Shown in pieces: positions 1 to 7,350 of a stretch of DNA of 38,970 bases. The DNA is from JASGCK01 sp031538565. GTDB lineage: Bacteria; Pseudomonadota; Gammaproteobacteria; Burkholderiales; Burkholderiaceae_C. A program made the translations under genes and the position numbers. Each line of letters begins with the position of its first letter. The first letter of the stretch is position 1. The DNA lies in NCBI GenBank assembly GCA_031538565.1, contig JAVKLS010000033.1, positions 1 to 38,970 of the forward strand. Direction: 5' to 3'. The notes beneath the pieces are model-generated. The model was not told the origin of the DNA, did not search any database, and saw nothing but the letters and a program-made list of their open reading frames with translations.

Positions 1-126
1 GTTGTCTTTGAATACATCGAGCATTACTACAATCGCGTTCGCAGGCATTCAAACAACGGCTGGCTTACGCCAGTCGAATTCGAACGCTTGCATCATCAGT
101 CTTTAGAGGAGTCCTGTGTCTATTAA
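1..126 (+). CDS. IS3-family transposase OrfB, C-terminal fragment
   Basis: Only the last 41 residues are visible and the 5' end is cut by the window edge. Motifs seen are EHYYNRVRRHS and then a WLTPVEFE stretch, which follow the final catalytic Glu in IS3-family OrfB proteins. The frame stops at TAA 124-126, inside the presumed terminal inverted repeat. The tail also carries AGAGGAG at 105-111, four bases before a GTG that is in frame with the downstream thiolase remnant, so the IS may supply a start signal to that remnant. Whether the transposase is intact upstream cannot be seen. Confidence 0.8.
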   Translation, partial: VVFEYIEHYYNRVRRHSNNGWLTPVEFERLHHQSLEESCVY

Positions 127-140
127 TTTGACTAGGTTCA
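1..140 (+). mobile_element. Right end of an IS3-family insertion sequence
   Basis: The window opens inside a transposase frame that stops at 124-126. Its last residues contain the YYN-x-x-RRHS...L-x-P-x-x-F signature typical of the C-terminus of IS3-family OrfB (DDE integrase-type transposase). The element probably ends at position 140. The last ~25 bases finish in CA, so on the other strand they begin TGAACC, as expected of a family with TG...CA termini, and thiolase coding sequence resumes exactly there. The left end, OrfA and the catalytic residues lie outside the window, so the subgroup cannot be named. The exact boundary and target duplication are inferred. Confidence 0.8.
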
Positions 141-1171
141 TCATGGGGCAGGTGCTCGCCGCAGGGGCAGGTCAAAACCCTGCGCGTCAATCGCTAATCA
201 AATCGGGCATTGCGAAAGAAACGCCTGCGCTCACTATTAACGCCGTGTGCGGCTCGGGTCTTAAAGCCGTGATGCTGGCAGCGCAGTCGGTTGCGTTTGG
301 TGATAGCGAAATCGTGATCGCTGGTGGGCAAGAAAACATGAGCGCCGCGCCGCACGTGCTAAACGGCTCGCGTGACGGGCAGCGCATGGGCGACTGGAAA
401 ATGATTGACTCCATGATTGTGGATGGCCTGTGGGACGTGTACAACCAATACCACATGGGTGTCACGGCAGAGAATGTAGCCAAGGCGCATGGCATTACGC
501 GCGAGATGCAAGACGCATTGGCGCTGGCTTCGCAAACTAAGGCGCTGGCGGCGCAAGATGCGGGTAAATTCAAAAGCGAAATCGTCAGTGTGTCCTTGGC
601 GCAAAAAAAGGGTGACCCGATCCTCTTTAACACGGACGAGTTTATTAACCGCAAAACTAACGCAGAAGGTTTAGCTGGATTGCGCCCCGCATTCGACAAG
701 TCGGGCAGCGTGACCGCAGGAAATGCATCGGGCATCAACGATGGTGCGGCGGCTGTTGTGGTGATGAGTGCTGCCAAAGCCAAATCTTTAGGCTTAACGC
801 CTCTGGCGCGTATTGCGTCCTTTGCCAGCACAGGTTTAGATCCCGCCACGATGGGCATGGGACCTGTATCCGCATCGCGCAAGGCATTAGCACGTGCGGG
901 TTGGAGGGCGTCCGATGTGGATTTGTTTGAGCTTAATGAAGCTTTTGCCGCGCAGGCTTGCGCAGTAAACCGAGAGCTCGATATCGACCCTGCACGTGTC
1001 AACGTCAATGGCGGCGCGATTGCCATTGGTCACCCTATTGGCGCGTCGGGTTGCCGCATCTTGGTGACGCTGCTGCACGAAATGCAGCGAGCTAATGCAA
1101 AAAAAGGATTGGCTGCGCTGTGCATCGGCGGCGGTATGGGGGTGTCTTTAACTGTTGAACGTTTATTTTGA
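116..1171 (+). pseudogene. phaA: Acetyl-CoA C-acetyltransferase (PhaA-type thiolase), N-terminus lost to IS insertion
   Basis: The intact enzyme condenses two acetyl-CoA to acetoacetyl-CoA, the first step of polyhydroxybutyrate synthesis. The reading frame matches biosynthetic thiolases from the IMGQVL segment onward. It retains the acylated Cys (VCGSG, residue 45), NEAFAAQ, GHPIGASG with the catalytic His, and CIGGGMG with the second Cys. Compared with Zoogloea PhaA as recalled, about 52 N-terminal residues are missing and are replaced by about eight encoded by the IS end. The remnant could start at GTG 116, with AGAGGAG four bases upstream inside the transposase tail, or at ATG 143. The lost segment contains the first strand and helix of the thiolase fold, so activity is doubtful. 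The rest has no stop or frameshift, which suggests a recent insertion. phaB lies 12 bp downstream. Confidence 0.85.
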
Positions 1172-1183
1172 AAGAAAATCATC

Positions 1184-1921
1184 ATGTCTAAAAAGGTAGC
1201 TTACGTCACGGGGGGGATGGGCGGAATCGGTACGTCGATTTGCCAGCGCCTGCACAAAGATGGTTTTACGGTGGTTGCGGGCTGCGGCCCCACGCGGGAT
1301 CATGTTAAATGGCTGGCCGAGCAAAAAGCCGAGGGCTACACTTTTTATGCATCGGCAGGCAATGTAGGCGATTGGGATTCCACGGTCGAGGCGTTTAGCG
1401 CCGTCAAAGCGGCTCATGGTCCTATTAGCGTTCTTGTCAATAATGCGGGCATTACGCGCGATGGGCAGTTTCACAAAATGAGCAAGGCTGATTGGGACGC
1501 GGTGATCTCTACTAATTTGAACAGTATGTTCAACGTCACCAAACAAGTGGTCGGTGACATGATTGAAGCCAAGTGGGGGCGCATTATCAACATCAGTTCA
1601 GTTAATGGTCAAAAAGGACAGTTTGGCCAAGTTAATTACTCAACCGCTAAAGCAGGTTTGCACGGCTTTACGATGGCATTGGCGCAGGAGCTTGCGGCTA
1701 AAGGCGTGACGGTCAACACGGTCAGTCCTGGCTACATTGGCACGGACATGGTGAAAGCGATTCGCCCCGATGTGCTGGAAAAAATTGTGGCAGGTGTACC
1801 CGCTAAACGTCTGGGAACACCTGAGGAAATTGCATCCATCATTGCGTGGATTGCGTCAGATGAAGGTGGTTATGCCACAGGCGCTGACTTTTCGTTGAAT
1901 GGCGGCTTGCACATGGGGTAA
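1184..1921 (+). CDS. phaB: Acetoacetyl-CoA reductase PhaB
   Basis: NADPH-dependent reduction of acetoacetyl-CoA to (R)-3-hydroxybutyryl-CoA, the second step of PHB synthesis, in the cytoplasm. It is a short-chain dehydrogenase of 245 residues, the usual PhaB length. The nucleotide-binding TGGMGGIG is at residues 9-16, NNAG at about 86-89, the catalytic Ser in NISSVNG, and the YxxxK pair in NYSTAKAG. The C-terminal SLNGGLHMG is characteristic of the PhaB/FabG group. The start at ATG 1184 lies 12 bp after the thiolase remnant, consistent with one phaAB transcript. With phaA broken upstream, expression may depend on read-through from the IS. FabG is the alternative, but the phaA neighbour favours PhaB. 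Confidence 0.9.
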   Translation: MSKKVAYVTGGMGGIGTSICQRLHKDGFTVVAGCGPTRDHVKWLAEQKAEGYTFYASAGNVGDWDSTVEAFSAVKAAHGPISVLVNNAGITRDGQFHKMSKADWDAVISTNLNSMFNVTKQVVGDMIEAKWGRIINISSVNGQKGQFGQVNYSTAKAGLHGFTMALAQELAAKGVTVNTVSPGYIGTDMVKAIRPDVLEKIVAGVPAKRLGTPEEIASIIAWIASDEGGYATGADFSLNGGLHMG

Positions 1922-1968
1922 ACGATTGCCTCACTCACACCACTCGTCCATGACGGCGGGTGGGCAAT

Positions 1969-1998
1969 AAAAAAGCCTCTGTTTCCAGAGGCTTTTTT
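1969..1998. terminator. Bidirectional rho-independent terminator
   Basis: A perfect 12-bp stem, AAAAAAGCCTCT (1969-1980) with AGAGGCTTTTTT (1987-1998), encloses a 6-base loop. The A run on one arm and T run on the other give a U-tract in both directions. It sits between phaB on the plus strand and the convergent TRAP binding protein gene on the minus strand, so it can end both transcripts. Confidence 0.92.
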
Positions 1999-2026
1999 GA
2001 TCGGTTAAAGCAGAGAGCTTTTGTGG

Positions 2027-3121
2027 TTACAGCTTTTGCTTTTGCATAAAGTCATCAAACTTGGCTTCCGTAAAACGGAACCACAAATTAGCATCGGCTT
2101 GGAATTTTGAGTAATCGCCATACACCTTCTTCCAATCAGGATTGGAGGCGTTCAATTCGCTATACAGAGCCTTAGATTCTTTGAAGGCCAAATTCAGCAC
2201 GTCGGTGCTAAATGGTTTGAGTTTTGTGCCCTTAGCGACCAATTCTTTCAAAGCGGTAGGATTGAGCGCGTCATACTTCGCTTGCATAGTGACGTGCGCC
2301 ACATAGGCCGCCGCCTCCACAATCGCTTTGTTCTCTGCTGACAGCGCGTTGAACGCTTTGTCATTGATGAAAAAGTCTAACTCAGGACCGCCTTCCCACC
2401 AGCCTGGATAGTAGTAGTAAGGTGCAACTTTGTTGAAACCTAATTTTTGATCGTCATAAGGTCCTACCCACTCGGCGGCATCGATCGTGCCTTTTTCAAG
2501 CGCGGTATAAATTTCGCCACCAGGAATATTTTGTGGAACGCCACCCATGCGTGCCAGCACCTTGCCAGCAAAGCCACCAATACGCATTTTTAAGCCTTTG
2601 ATGTCCGCAGCTGATTTGATCTCTTTGCGATACCAGCCGCCCATTTGTGCGCCTGTATTGCCACCTGGGAAGTTAATGATGTTGTACTTGGCGTAAAACT
2701 CGCGCATCAGCTTAAGACCATTGCCCTCGAGCATCCATGCGGTTGTTTGGCGGCTATTCATGCCAAATGGAATTGCGCAGCCGAGCGCAAAAACTTCACT
2801 TTTGCCAAAGAAATAATAAGGTGCTGTATGCGCCATTTCTACCGAACCTTGCTGCACGGCATCGACCACTCCAAACGGTGGCGTGATTTCGCCCGCAGCG
2901 TGAACCGAGATTTCGAACTTACCGCCAGACATGAGTTTGACTTGTTTGGCAAACACATCGGCTGCGCCGTGGATGGTGTCGAGTGCTTTTGGAAAGCTAG
3001 ACGACAAGCGCCAACGCACGGCTTGCTGTGCGTGTACGGCAGGCGATGCACCTGCTGCCAAAATTCCAACCAAGCCAGCGCCAGTTGTGCCAGCGCCAGC
3101 AATAAGAGAACGACGATCCAT
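2027..3121 (-). CDS. TRAP transporter substrate-binding protein, TakP/DctP family
   Basis: Periplasmic receptor that would deliver an organic acid, probably a 2-oxo acid, to a TRAP membrane complex. The protein has 364 residues. It begins with a twin-arginine-like signal (MDRRSLIAGAG, hydrophobic stretch, cleavage near VHA-QQ). The mature part carries GGNTGAQMGGWYRKE, KMRIGGFAGKV, EWVGPYDD and YYPGWWEGGP, which I recognise from TakP of Rhodobacter sphaeroides, the alpha-keto acid receptor. No DctQ or DctM membrane gene lies next to it, so it is an orphan receptor in this window. It follows the hydrolase gene by 35 bp on the same strand and may be co-transcribed. GGAG lies about 11 bases before the ATG. 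The exact ligand is inferred. Confidence 0.88.
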   Translation of the reverse strand: MDRRSLIAGAGTTGAGLVGILAAGASPAVHAQQAVRWRLSSSFPKALDTIHGAADVFAKQVKLMSGGKFEISVHAAGEITPPFGVVDAVQQGSVEMAHTAPYYFFGKSEVFALGCAIPFGMNSRQTTAWMLEGNGLKLMREFYAKYNIINFPGGNTGAQMGGWYRKEIKSAADIKGLKMRIGGFAGKVLARMGGVPQNIPGGEIYTALEKGTIDAAEWVGPYDDQKLGFNKVAPYYYYPGWWEGGPELDFFINDKAFNALSAENKAIVEAAAYVAHVTMQAKYDALNPTALKELVAKGTKLKPFSTDVLNLAFKESKALYSELNASNPDWKKVYGDYSKFQADANLWFRFTEAKFDDFMQKQKL

Positions 3122-3156
3122 GGTAGTGATACTCCAAGTAAAAAGGGATTTTTATT

Positions 3157-3957
3157 CTAAAGGTTTTCAGCTGCAGATTTGTTCGGGTTTTTACTGCTTA
3201 AAAAAGAAAGCACTGCTTGCTCGACCGTGGCTTTGTCGTTGTCGATGCAAACCATGTGGAAGCTATTTTTAAGGATGAGCAGGTTGGTGCGATCTAGTCC
3301 AATGCCTTGTTGCAAAGCTTTAGCCGAGCGCACGGTAGAAAATTCATCTTCTTGTGCATGAACAATCAAGGTTTGGCGGCTGATGATTGATAAATGTTGT
3401 TGCACCCGATGCCGCAATCTGTCGAGTTGCCAAATGCTTTGTAGCGGCAGCCATGCGTAGTGAAAACTGTCGCCGCGTTCAAATCGCTTTTGCACAATTG
3501 CCCGCAGCCGCGTATTTTTGATGCCATACGGCGACTCTTCAGGAATACGAATCGTGCGGCGCAGCCTAGGGAGGAGGTAATGCACGCTGCGCAGTCGGGA
3601 GTACCACGGCACAGACCAGCCATCTAGATATAGCGTGGGCGCTAGCATGACAAGTTTGCCCTGTGTGCCTTGCGCCTCTTGGACATTTTTAACAAGCTCG
3701 CAAGCCAGTAGTGCCCCCATGCACATACCCACAACGTGTACGGTTTGATGCTGTTGTTTGATGATGCCGTACTCGTGACCAACCGCGTTCATCCATTCTT
3801 CCATGACGACTTTATCCAAATCGTCGGGTCGCCCGCCATGTCCTGGCAGCACCATGTGATAAACGCTAAGCCCTGCTTTTTGAAGGCTGGCGGGGAGAGT
3901 GCCGAATTCGACTTTCGTTCCGCCCAGCCCGTGAATCATGAGAACGGCATTTTTCAT
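3157..3957 (-). CDS. Alpha/beta hydrolase with Cys nucleophile, coupled to an acyl carrier protein
   Basis: A 266-residue protein of the serine aminopeptidase / carboxylesterase-like alpha/beta fold: HGLGGTKVEF oxyanion region at 9-18, LPGHGGRPDD cap start at 37-46, nucleophile elbow GMCMG at 77-81, acid in HAQEDEF (Asp204) and FHMV (His234). The elbow reads G-x-C-x-G instead of G-x-S-x-G, so the predicted triad is Cys79-Asp204-His234. A Cys nucleophile is known in dienelactone hydrolase and some thioesterase domains. The ATG overlaps the stop of the ACP gene by four bases (ATGA), implying translational coupling. A role in releasing or transferring an acyl group from that ACP is inference. 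There is no signal peptide, so it is cytoplasmic. Exact substrate unknown. Confidence 0.8.
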   Translation of the reverse strand: MKNAVLMIHGLGGTKVEFGTLPASLQKAGLSVYHMVLPGHGGRPDDLDKVVMEEWMNAVGHEYGIIKQQHQTVHVVGMCMGALLACELVKNVQEAQGTQGKLVMLAPTLYLDGWSVPWYSRLRSVHYLLPRLRRTIRIPEESPYGIKNTRLRAIVQKRFERGDSFHYAWLPLQSIWQLDRLRHRVQQHLSIISRQTLIVHAQEDEFSTVRSAKALQQGIGLDRTNLLILKNSFHMVCIDNDKATVEQAVLSFLSSKNPNKSAAENL

Positions 3958-4205
3958 GCGCGGGATGGATGCGCGTTAATCATGTCAATAATTTCGCCCA
4001 CGGTTGCGGGCATGGTGTCAGGGGGAATCTCACCTAAGTTGATGCCGAATTTTTCTTCAATCGCAAACAAGAGTTCCGCTACCGCCAAAGAGTCTAGCCC
4101 TACGTCGGCCAGCCCCGTCTCGCACGTCACACCGCTCACCTCGAGGTGGTACTGGGTGTGAATCAGTGCTAGCAGCTCTGCCAGAGTATCGGTTTTTGTA
4201 ATCAT
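3954..4205 (-). CDS. Acyl carrier protein (phosphopantetheine-binding)
   Basis: An 83-residue acidic carrier protein with the phosphopantetheine attachment motif DVGLDSL (Ser39 when counted from ATG 4205), followed by AVAELLFAIEEKFGI, the recognition helix of ACPs. An upstream in-frame start at 4235 would overlap dxs. I prefer 4205 because AAGGA lies about ten bases before it and the spacing to the dxs stop is then seven bases. It is not the fatty-acid acpP, which sits in fab clusters and has a different sequence. It is a secondary ACP coupled by ATGA to the Cys-type hydrolase. Its acyl partner is not revealed here because no ketosynthase or acyl-ACP ligase gene is adjacent. Confidence 0.88.
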   Translation of the reverse strand: MITKTDTLAELLALIHTQYHLEVSGVTCETGLADVGLDSLAVAELLFAIEEKFGINLGEIPPDTMPATVGEIIDMINAHPSRA

Positions 4206-4212
4206 GCGAGGA

Positions 4213-6120
4213 TTATCCTTTAGCCGACTTCGCAAGAAGGTGGTGCGCAGATGCGGAAATACCCTTGGCGTCTAGTCCGTGCATGGACATCAATAGTGCA
4301 GGATCGCCGTGCTCAATAAATAGGTCGGGCAACCCCAAAATGAGACTTGGTTTTTGAATCTGCTCACGCGCTAAAAACTCCAAAACCGCGCTACCCGCAC
4401 CGCCGCTTTTAGCGCCATCTTCCACGGTGACGATGGCGTCATGCGCCTGGGCCACTTCGCGCACCAATGCTTCGTCTAGCGGTTTTGCCCAGCGCATATT
4501 GACGACGGTGGCGTTTAGCGCATGGGCCGCCTCAAGCGCGGGATAGAGCAAAGTGCCAAAAGCAAAAATTGCAACGCGCTTGCCAGAGCCTTGCATCAAT
4601 TTGGACACGCGTTTAATTTCACCCTTGCCAAAGGGCAGGGCGTCTAACTGCGCAGAGGTGGACACGCCCACGCCTGCGCCTCGGGGATAGCGCACAGCCA
4701 CAGGGTGGTTTTGTGCAAACGCGGTACTGAGTAATTTGCGCGCCTCGGATTCGTCCGCAGGGCAAGCGACGCTCATGTTTGGGATGCAGCGTAAAAACGC
4801 GATGTCATACGCGCCGCAGTGCGTCGCACCATCTGCGCCAACAATGCCTGCGCGGTCAAGCGCAAAGACGACGGGCAAGTTTTGAATCGCGACGTCGTGA
4901 ATCAATTGATCGTAAGCGCGCTGCAAAAATGTGGAGTAAATTGCCACCACGGGTTTAAAGCCCTCGCACGCCAAGCCAGCGGCAAACGTGACGGCGTGTT
5001 GCTCGGCAATACCGACGTCGAAATAGCGATCGGGGAAGCGCTGCTCAAACTCCACGAGTCCAGAGCCCTCGCGCATGGCGGGCGTAATGCCAATGAGGCG
5101 TGTGTCTTGCGCTGCCATGTCGCACAACCATTGCCCAAATACTTGGGTGAATGTGGGTTTGCTGCTCACCCCCGATTTTTGCAATCCGTGCGCGGGGTCA
5201 AACTTGCCCGGTCCGTGGTAGGCCACAGGGTCGGCTTCTGCAAGTTTGTAGCCCTGTCCTTTTTTAGTGACGACGTGTAAAAACTGTGGTCCTGCACCTG
5301 CGGCGGATAGCGCTTTGATGTTCTCTAGCGTGGGGATGAGGGAGTCAATGTCGTGCCCATCAATGGGGCCGATGTAGTTGAGTCCAAAATTTTCAAACAA
5401 AGTGGCGGGAACAACCAAGCCTTTGACGTGCTGCTCTAGGCGTTTGGCAGCAGCCAGTAGCGGCGGTGCGACTTGTAGGACGGCCCTGCCTACGTGCTTG
5501 GCGCTAGCATAAAACTTACCGCTCATCAGCTGCGCCAAATAGCGATTGAGGGCCCCCACGGCGGGGCTAATGCTCATGTCGTTGTCGTTCAAAATCACAA
5601 TCAAGCGACACATTTCTACGCCCGCGTTGTTCAGCGCTTCAAAGGCTTGACCTGCGCTCATCGCGCCGTCGCCAATAACGGCAACGGAAAAAGATTCGTC
5701 TTCCCCTGTGACTTTGGCTTTGAGCCTTGCGGCAATCGCCATGCCCAGCGCGGCAGAAATTGAGGTGCTGGAGTGCGCTGTGCCAAAGGCGTCATATTCA
5801 CTCTCTGCACGCTGCGGAAAACCCGACAAACCGCCTAATTGACGCAGGGTGGACATACGCTGCTGCCGCCCCGTGAGTATTTTGTGCGGATAGGTTTGAT
5901 GTCCCACATCCCAAACGATGCGATCGGCGGGCGTATCAAACACTTTATGCAGCGCAATGGTCAGTTCGACCGTGCCAAGGTTGGAGCTTAAATGTCCGCC
6001 TGTTTTGGAGACGCTTTGAACAACAAACTCACGCAGCTCGTCTGCAAGGGTTTGCAGTTCAGTGCGGCTCAATTTGCGTACGTCCGCAGGGCTGTGGATG
6101 GTGGAGAGAAGCTCACTCAT
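4213..6120 (-). CDS. dxs: 1-deoxy-D-xylulose-5-phosphate synthase
   Basis: Thiamine-diphosphate enzyme that condenses pyruvate and glyceraldehyde 3-phosphate, the entry step of the non-mevalonate isoprenoid pathway. At 635 residues it is full length. Features seen are the N-terminal GGHLSSNLGTVELTIALH with a conserved His, AFGTAHSSTSISAALGMA, the ThDP motif GDGAMSAGQAFEALNNAG at about 150-167, and GIAEQHAVTFAAGLA with the catalytic Glu in the pyrimidine-binding domain. The C-terminal transketolase-like domain ends in HGDPALLM. The gene lies 35 bp after ispA in the same direction, the common proteobacterial xseB-ispA-dxs order. The stop TAA is seven bases before the ACP start, so the ACP and hydrolase are probably in the same transcript. 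Confidence 0.97.
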   Translation of the reverse strand: MSELLSTIHSPADVRKLSRTELQTLADELREFVVQSVSKTGGHLSSNLGTVELTIALHKVFDTPADRIVWDVGHQTYPHKILTGRQQRMSTLRQLGGLSGFPQRAESEYDAFGTAHSSTSISAALGMAIAARLKAKVTGEDESFSVAVIGDGAMSAGQAFEALNNAGVEMCRLIVILNDNDMSISPAVGALNRYLAQLMSGKFYASAKHVGRAVLQVAPPLLAAAKRLEQHVKGLVVPATLFENFGLNYIGPIDGHDIDSLIPTLENIKALSAAGAGPQFLHVVTKKGQGYKLAEADPVAYHGPGKFDPAHGLQKSGVSSKPTFTQVFGQWLCDMAAQDTRLIGITPAMREGSGLVEFEQRFPDRYFDVGIAEQHAVTFAAGLACEGFKPVVAIYSTFLQRAYDQLIHDVAIQNLPVVFALDRAGIVGADGATHCGAYDIAFLRCIPNMSVACPADESEARKLLSTAFAQNHPVAVRYPRGAGVGVSTSAQLDALPFGKGEIKRVSKLMQGSGKRVAIFAFGTLLYPALEAAHALNATVVNMRWAKPLDEALVREVAQAHDAIVTVEDGAKSGGAGSAVLEFLAREQIQKPSLILGLPDLFIEHGDPALLMSMHGLDAKGISASAHHLLAKSAKG

Positions 6121-6155
6121 GCTGTTTTTGATTTTTTATTTGCAGCTAAAAATTT

Positions 6156-7058
6156 TTACGATTGTCGCTGCACTAACTGCGCTGCTAATTCGCGTAGTGC
6201 CGCGCTTTGCGGCAAGCCACATTCGTCCAAGGCTTCTAGGGCTTGCGCTAGTAAGTCCTCGGTATATTTTTCAGCCGCGGCCAGTCCCATGAGGGCAACG
6301 TAATTGGGTTTGTTTTGCGCGGCGTCTTTGCCCGTGGTTTTGCCAAGCGTGGCTGGGTCGGCTGTAACGTCCAAAATATCGTCCACCACCTGAAACGCCA
6401 GCCCAATTGCAGCGCCGTAGGTAGCAAGCTGCGGCGGCGTTTGTTGGTCACCCAGTCGGCAAGCCGCGCCCATCTCCACCGATGCGCGAAGCAGCGCACC
6501 TGTTTTGAGATCGTGCATACGCCGCAATTCAGTTTCGCCCAAGTGCAGCCCGATGCTTGCCAAGTCAATTGCTTGTCCGCCAGCCATGCCATGCGCACCC
6601 GATGCCTTGGCGAGCAAGCGGCAAAGCTTGGCTTGCACAGAGCTGGGAATGTCCGTTGCCTCTGGCGCAAGAATTTCAAACGCTAGTGCTTGCAGAGCAT
6701 CGCCTGCCAGCAGCGCTTGCGCTTGCCCAAATGCGACGTGGACGGTGGGCTTGCCGCGCCGCAAAACATCATTGTCCATGCAGGGCATGTCGTCGTGGAT
6801 GAGCGAGTACGCATGAATCATTTCTACAGCGCACGCAGCGCGCAAGGCTGCTGCGGGATGGCCGCCTACTGCTTCGCTTGTCGCTAAAGCCAATAATGCG
6901 CGCAGACGCTTGCCGCCGCCCAGCACGCCGTAGCGCATGGCAAGACCCAGATCGGCGGGAGAGTGCTCGTCAATAAAACCTTCGAGCGCAGACTCCATCC
7001 GCGCCAGCTGATGACTGCGCCAAGCGTTAAAGTCAAACCCTGTTAAACCAAACTCCAT
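6156..7058 (-). CDS. ispA: Farnesyl diphosphate synthase (polyprenyl synthetase)
   Basis: Condenses DMAPP and IPP to geranyl and then farnesyl diphosphate in the cytoplasm. The 300-residue product has the GGGKRLRALL substrate-binding segment near residue 48, the first aspartate-rich motif DDMPCMDND (about 89-97) and the second, DDILDVTAD. The insertion of two residues in the first DDxxxxD motif is typical of bacterial short-chain synthases. I chose ATG 7058 because GGAGAG lies eight bases upstream and this start falls just after the xseB stop. A GTG at 7079 in the same frame would overlap xseB and add seven residues. Operon with xseB and dxs. Confidence 0.95.
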   Translation of the reverse strand: MEFGLTGFDFNAWRSHQLARMESALEGFIDEHSPADLGLAMRYGVLGGGKRLRALLALATSEAVGGHPAAALRAACAVEMIHAYSLIHDDMPCMDNDVLRRGKPTVHVAFGQAQALLAGDALQALAFEILAPEATDIPSSVQAKLCRLLAKASGAHGMAGGQAIDLASIGLHLGETELRRMHDLKTGALLRASVEMGAACRLGDQQTPPQLATYGAAIGLAFQVVDDILDVTADPATLGKTTGKDAAQNKPNYVALMGLAAAEKYTEDLLAQALEALDECGLPQSAALRELAAQLVQRQS

Positions 7059-7071
7059 TACGCGCTCTCCA

Positions 7072-7302
7072 TTACGCACTTGTCCAAGGTTTGATCTGCC
7101 CGTTGTCGATGACGCTGATTTGCTGCTCTAGTGCTTGCAATTTGCTCTGACAAAACTGCAGCAAAAACGCGCCACGCTGATAGCTGGAGAGCAATTGATC
7201 AAGCGGTAATTGAGCCGATTCCATTTGGCGCACCAAGGCTTCTAATTCGGCGGTTGCGACTTCGTAGCTGGCTGGCGGGGTGGCAGAGGGGTGTTTGGTC
7301 AT
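7072..7302 (-). CDS. xseB: Exodeoxyribonuclease VII small subunit
   Basis: A 76-residue small subunit that binds several copies per XseA to form exonuclease VII, which degrades single-stranded DNA to oligonucleotides. The family core is visible: YEVATAELEALVRQMES followed by LPLDQLLSSYQRG and a coiled helical segment ending in QALEQQISVID. First gene of the leftward xseB-ispA-dxs-ACP-hydrolase block. The start ATG is 48 bp from the divergent Rieske oxygenase start. No strong Shine-Dalgarno is seen in front of it. xseA is not in the window. Confidence 0.93.
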   Translation of the reverse strand: MTKHPSATPPASYEVATAELEALVRQMESAQLPLDQLLSSYQRGAFLLQFCQSKLQALEQQISVIDNGQIKPWTSA

Positions 7303-7350
7303 TCGCGCATTTTAGGGGGCAGGCTAAAATCAAAAATCAGTTACTTGTTT

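Noticed and set aside
187..1026. 279-residue open frame antisense to the thiolase
   Set aside because: Composition and position fit a shadow of the real thiolase frame; no family motif is recognisable and the plus strand is clearly the coding one.
4206..4235. Longer ACP start overlapping dxs
   Set aside because: The shorter start has a good ribosome-binding site and fits typical ACP length; the extension adds residues not expected in an ACP.
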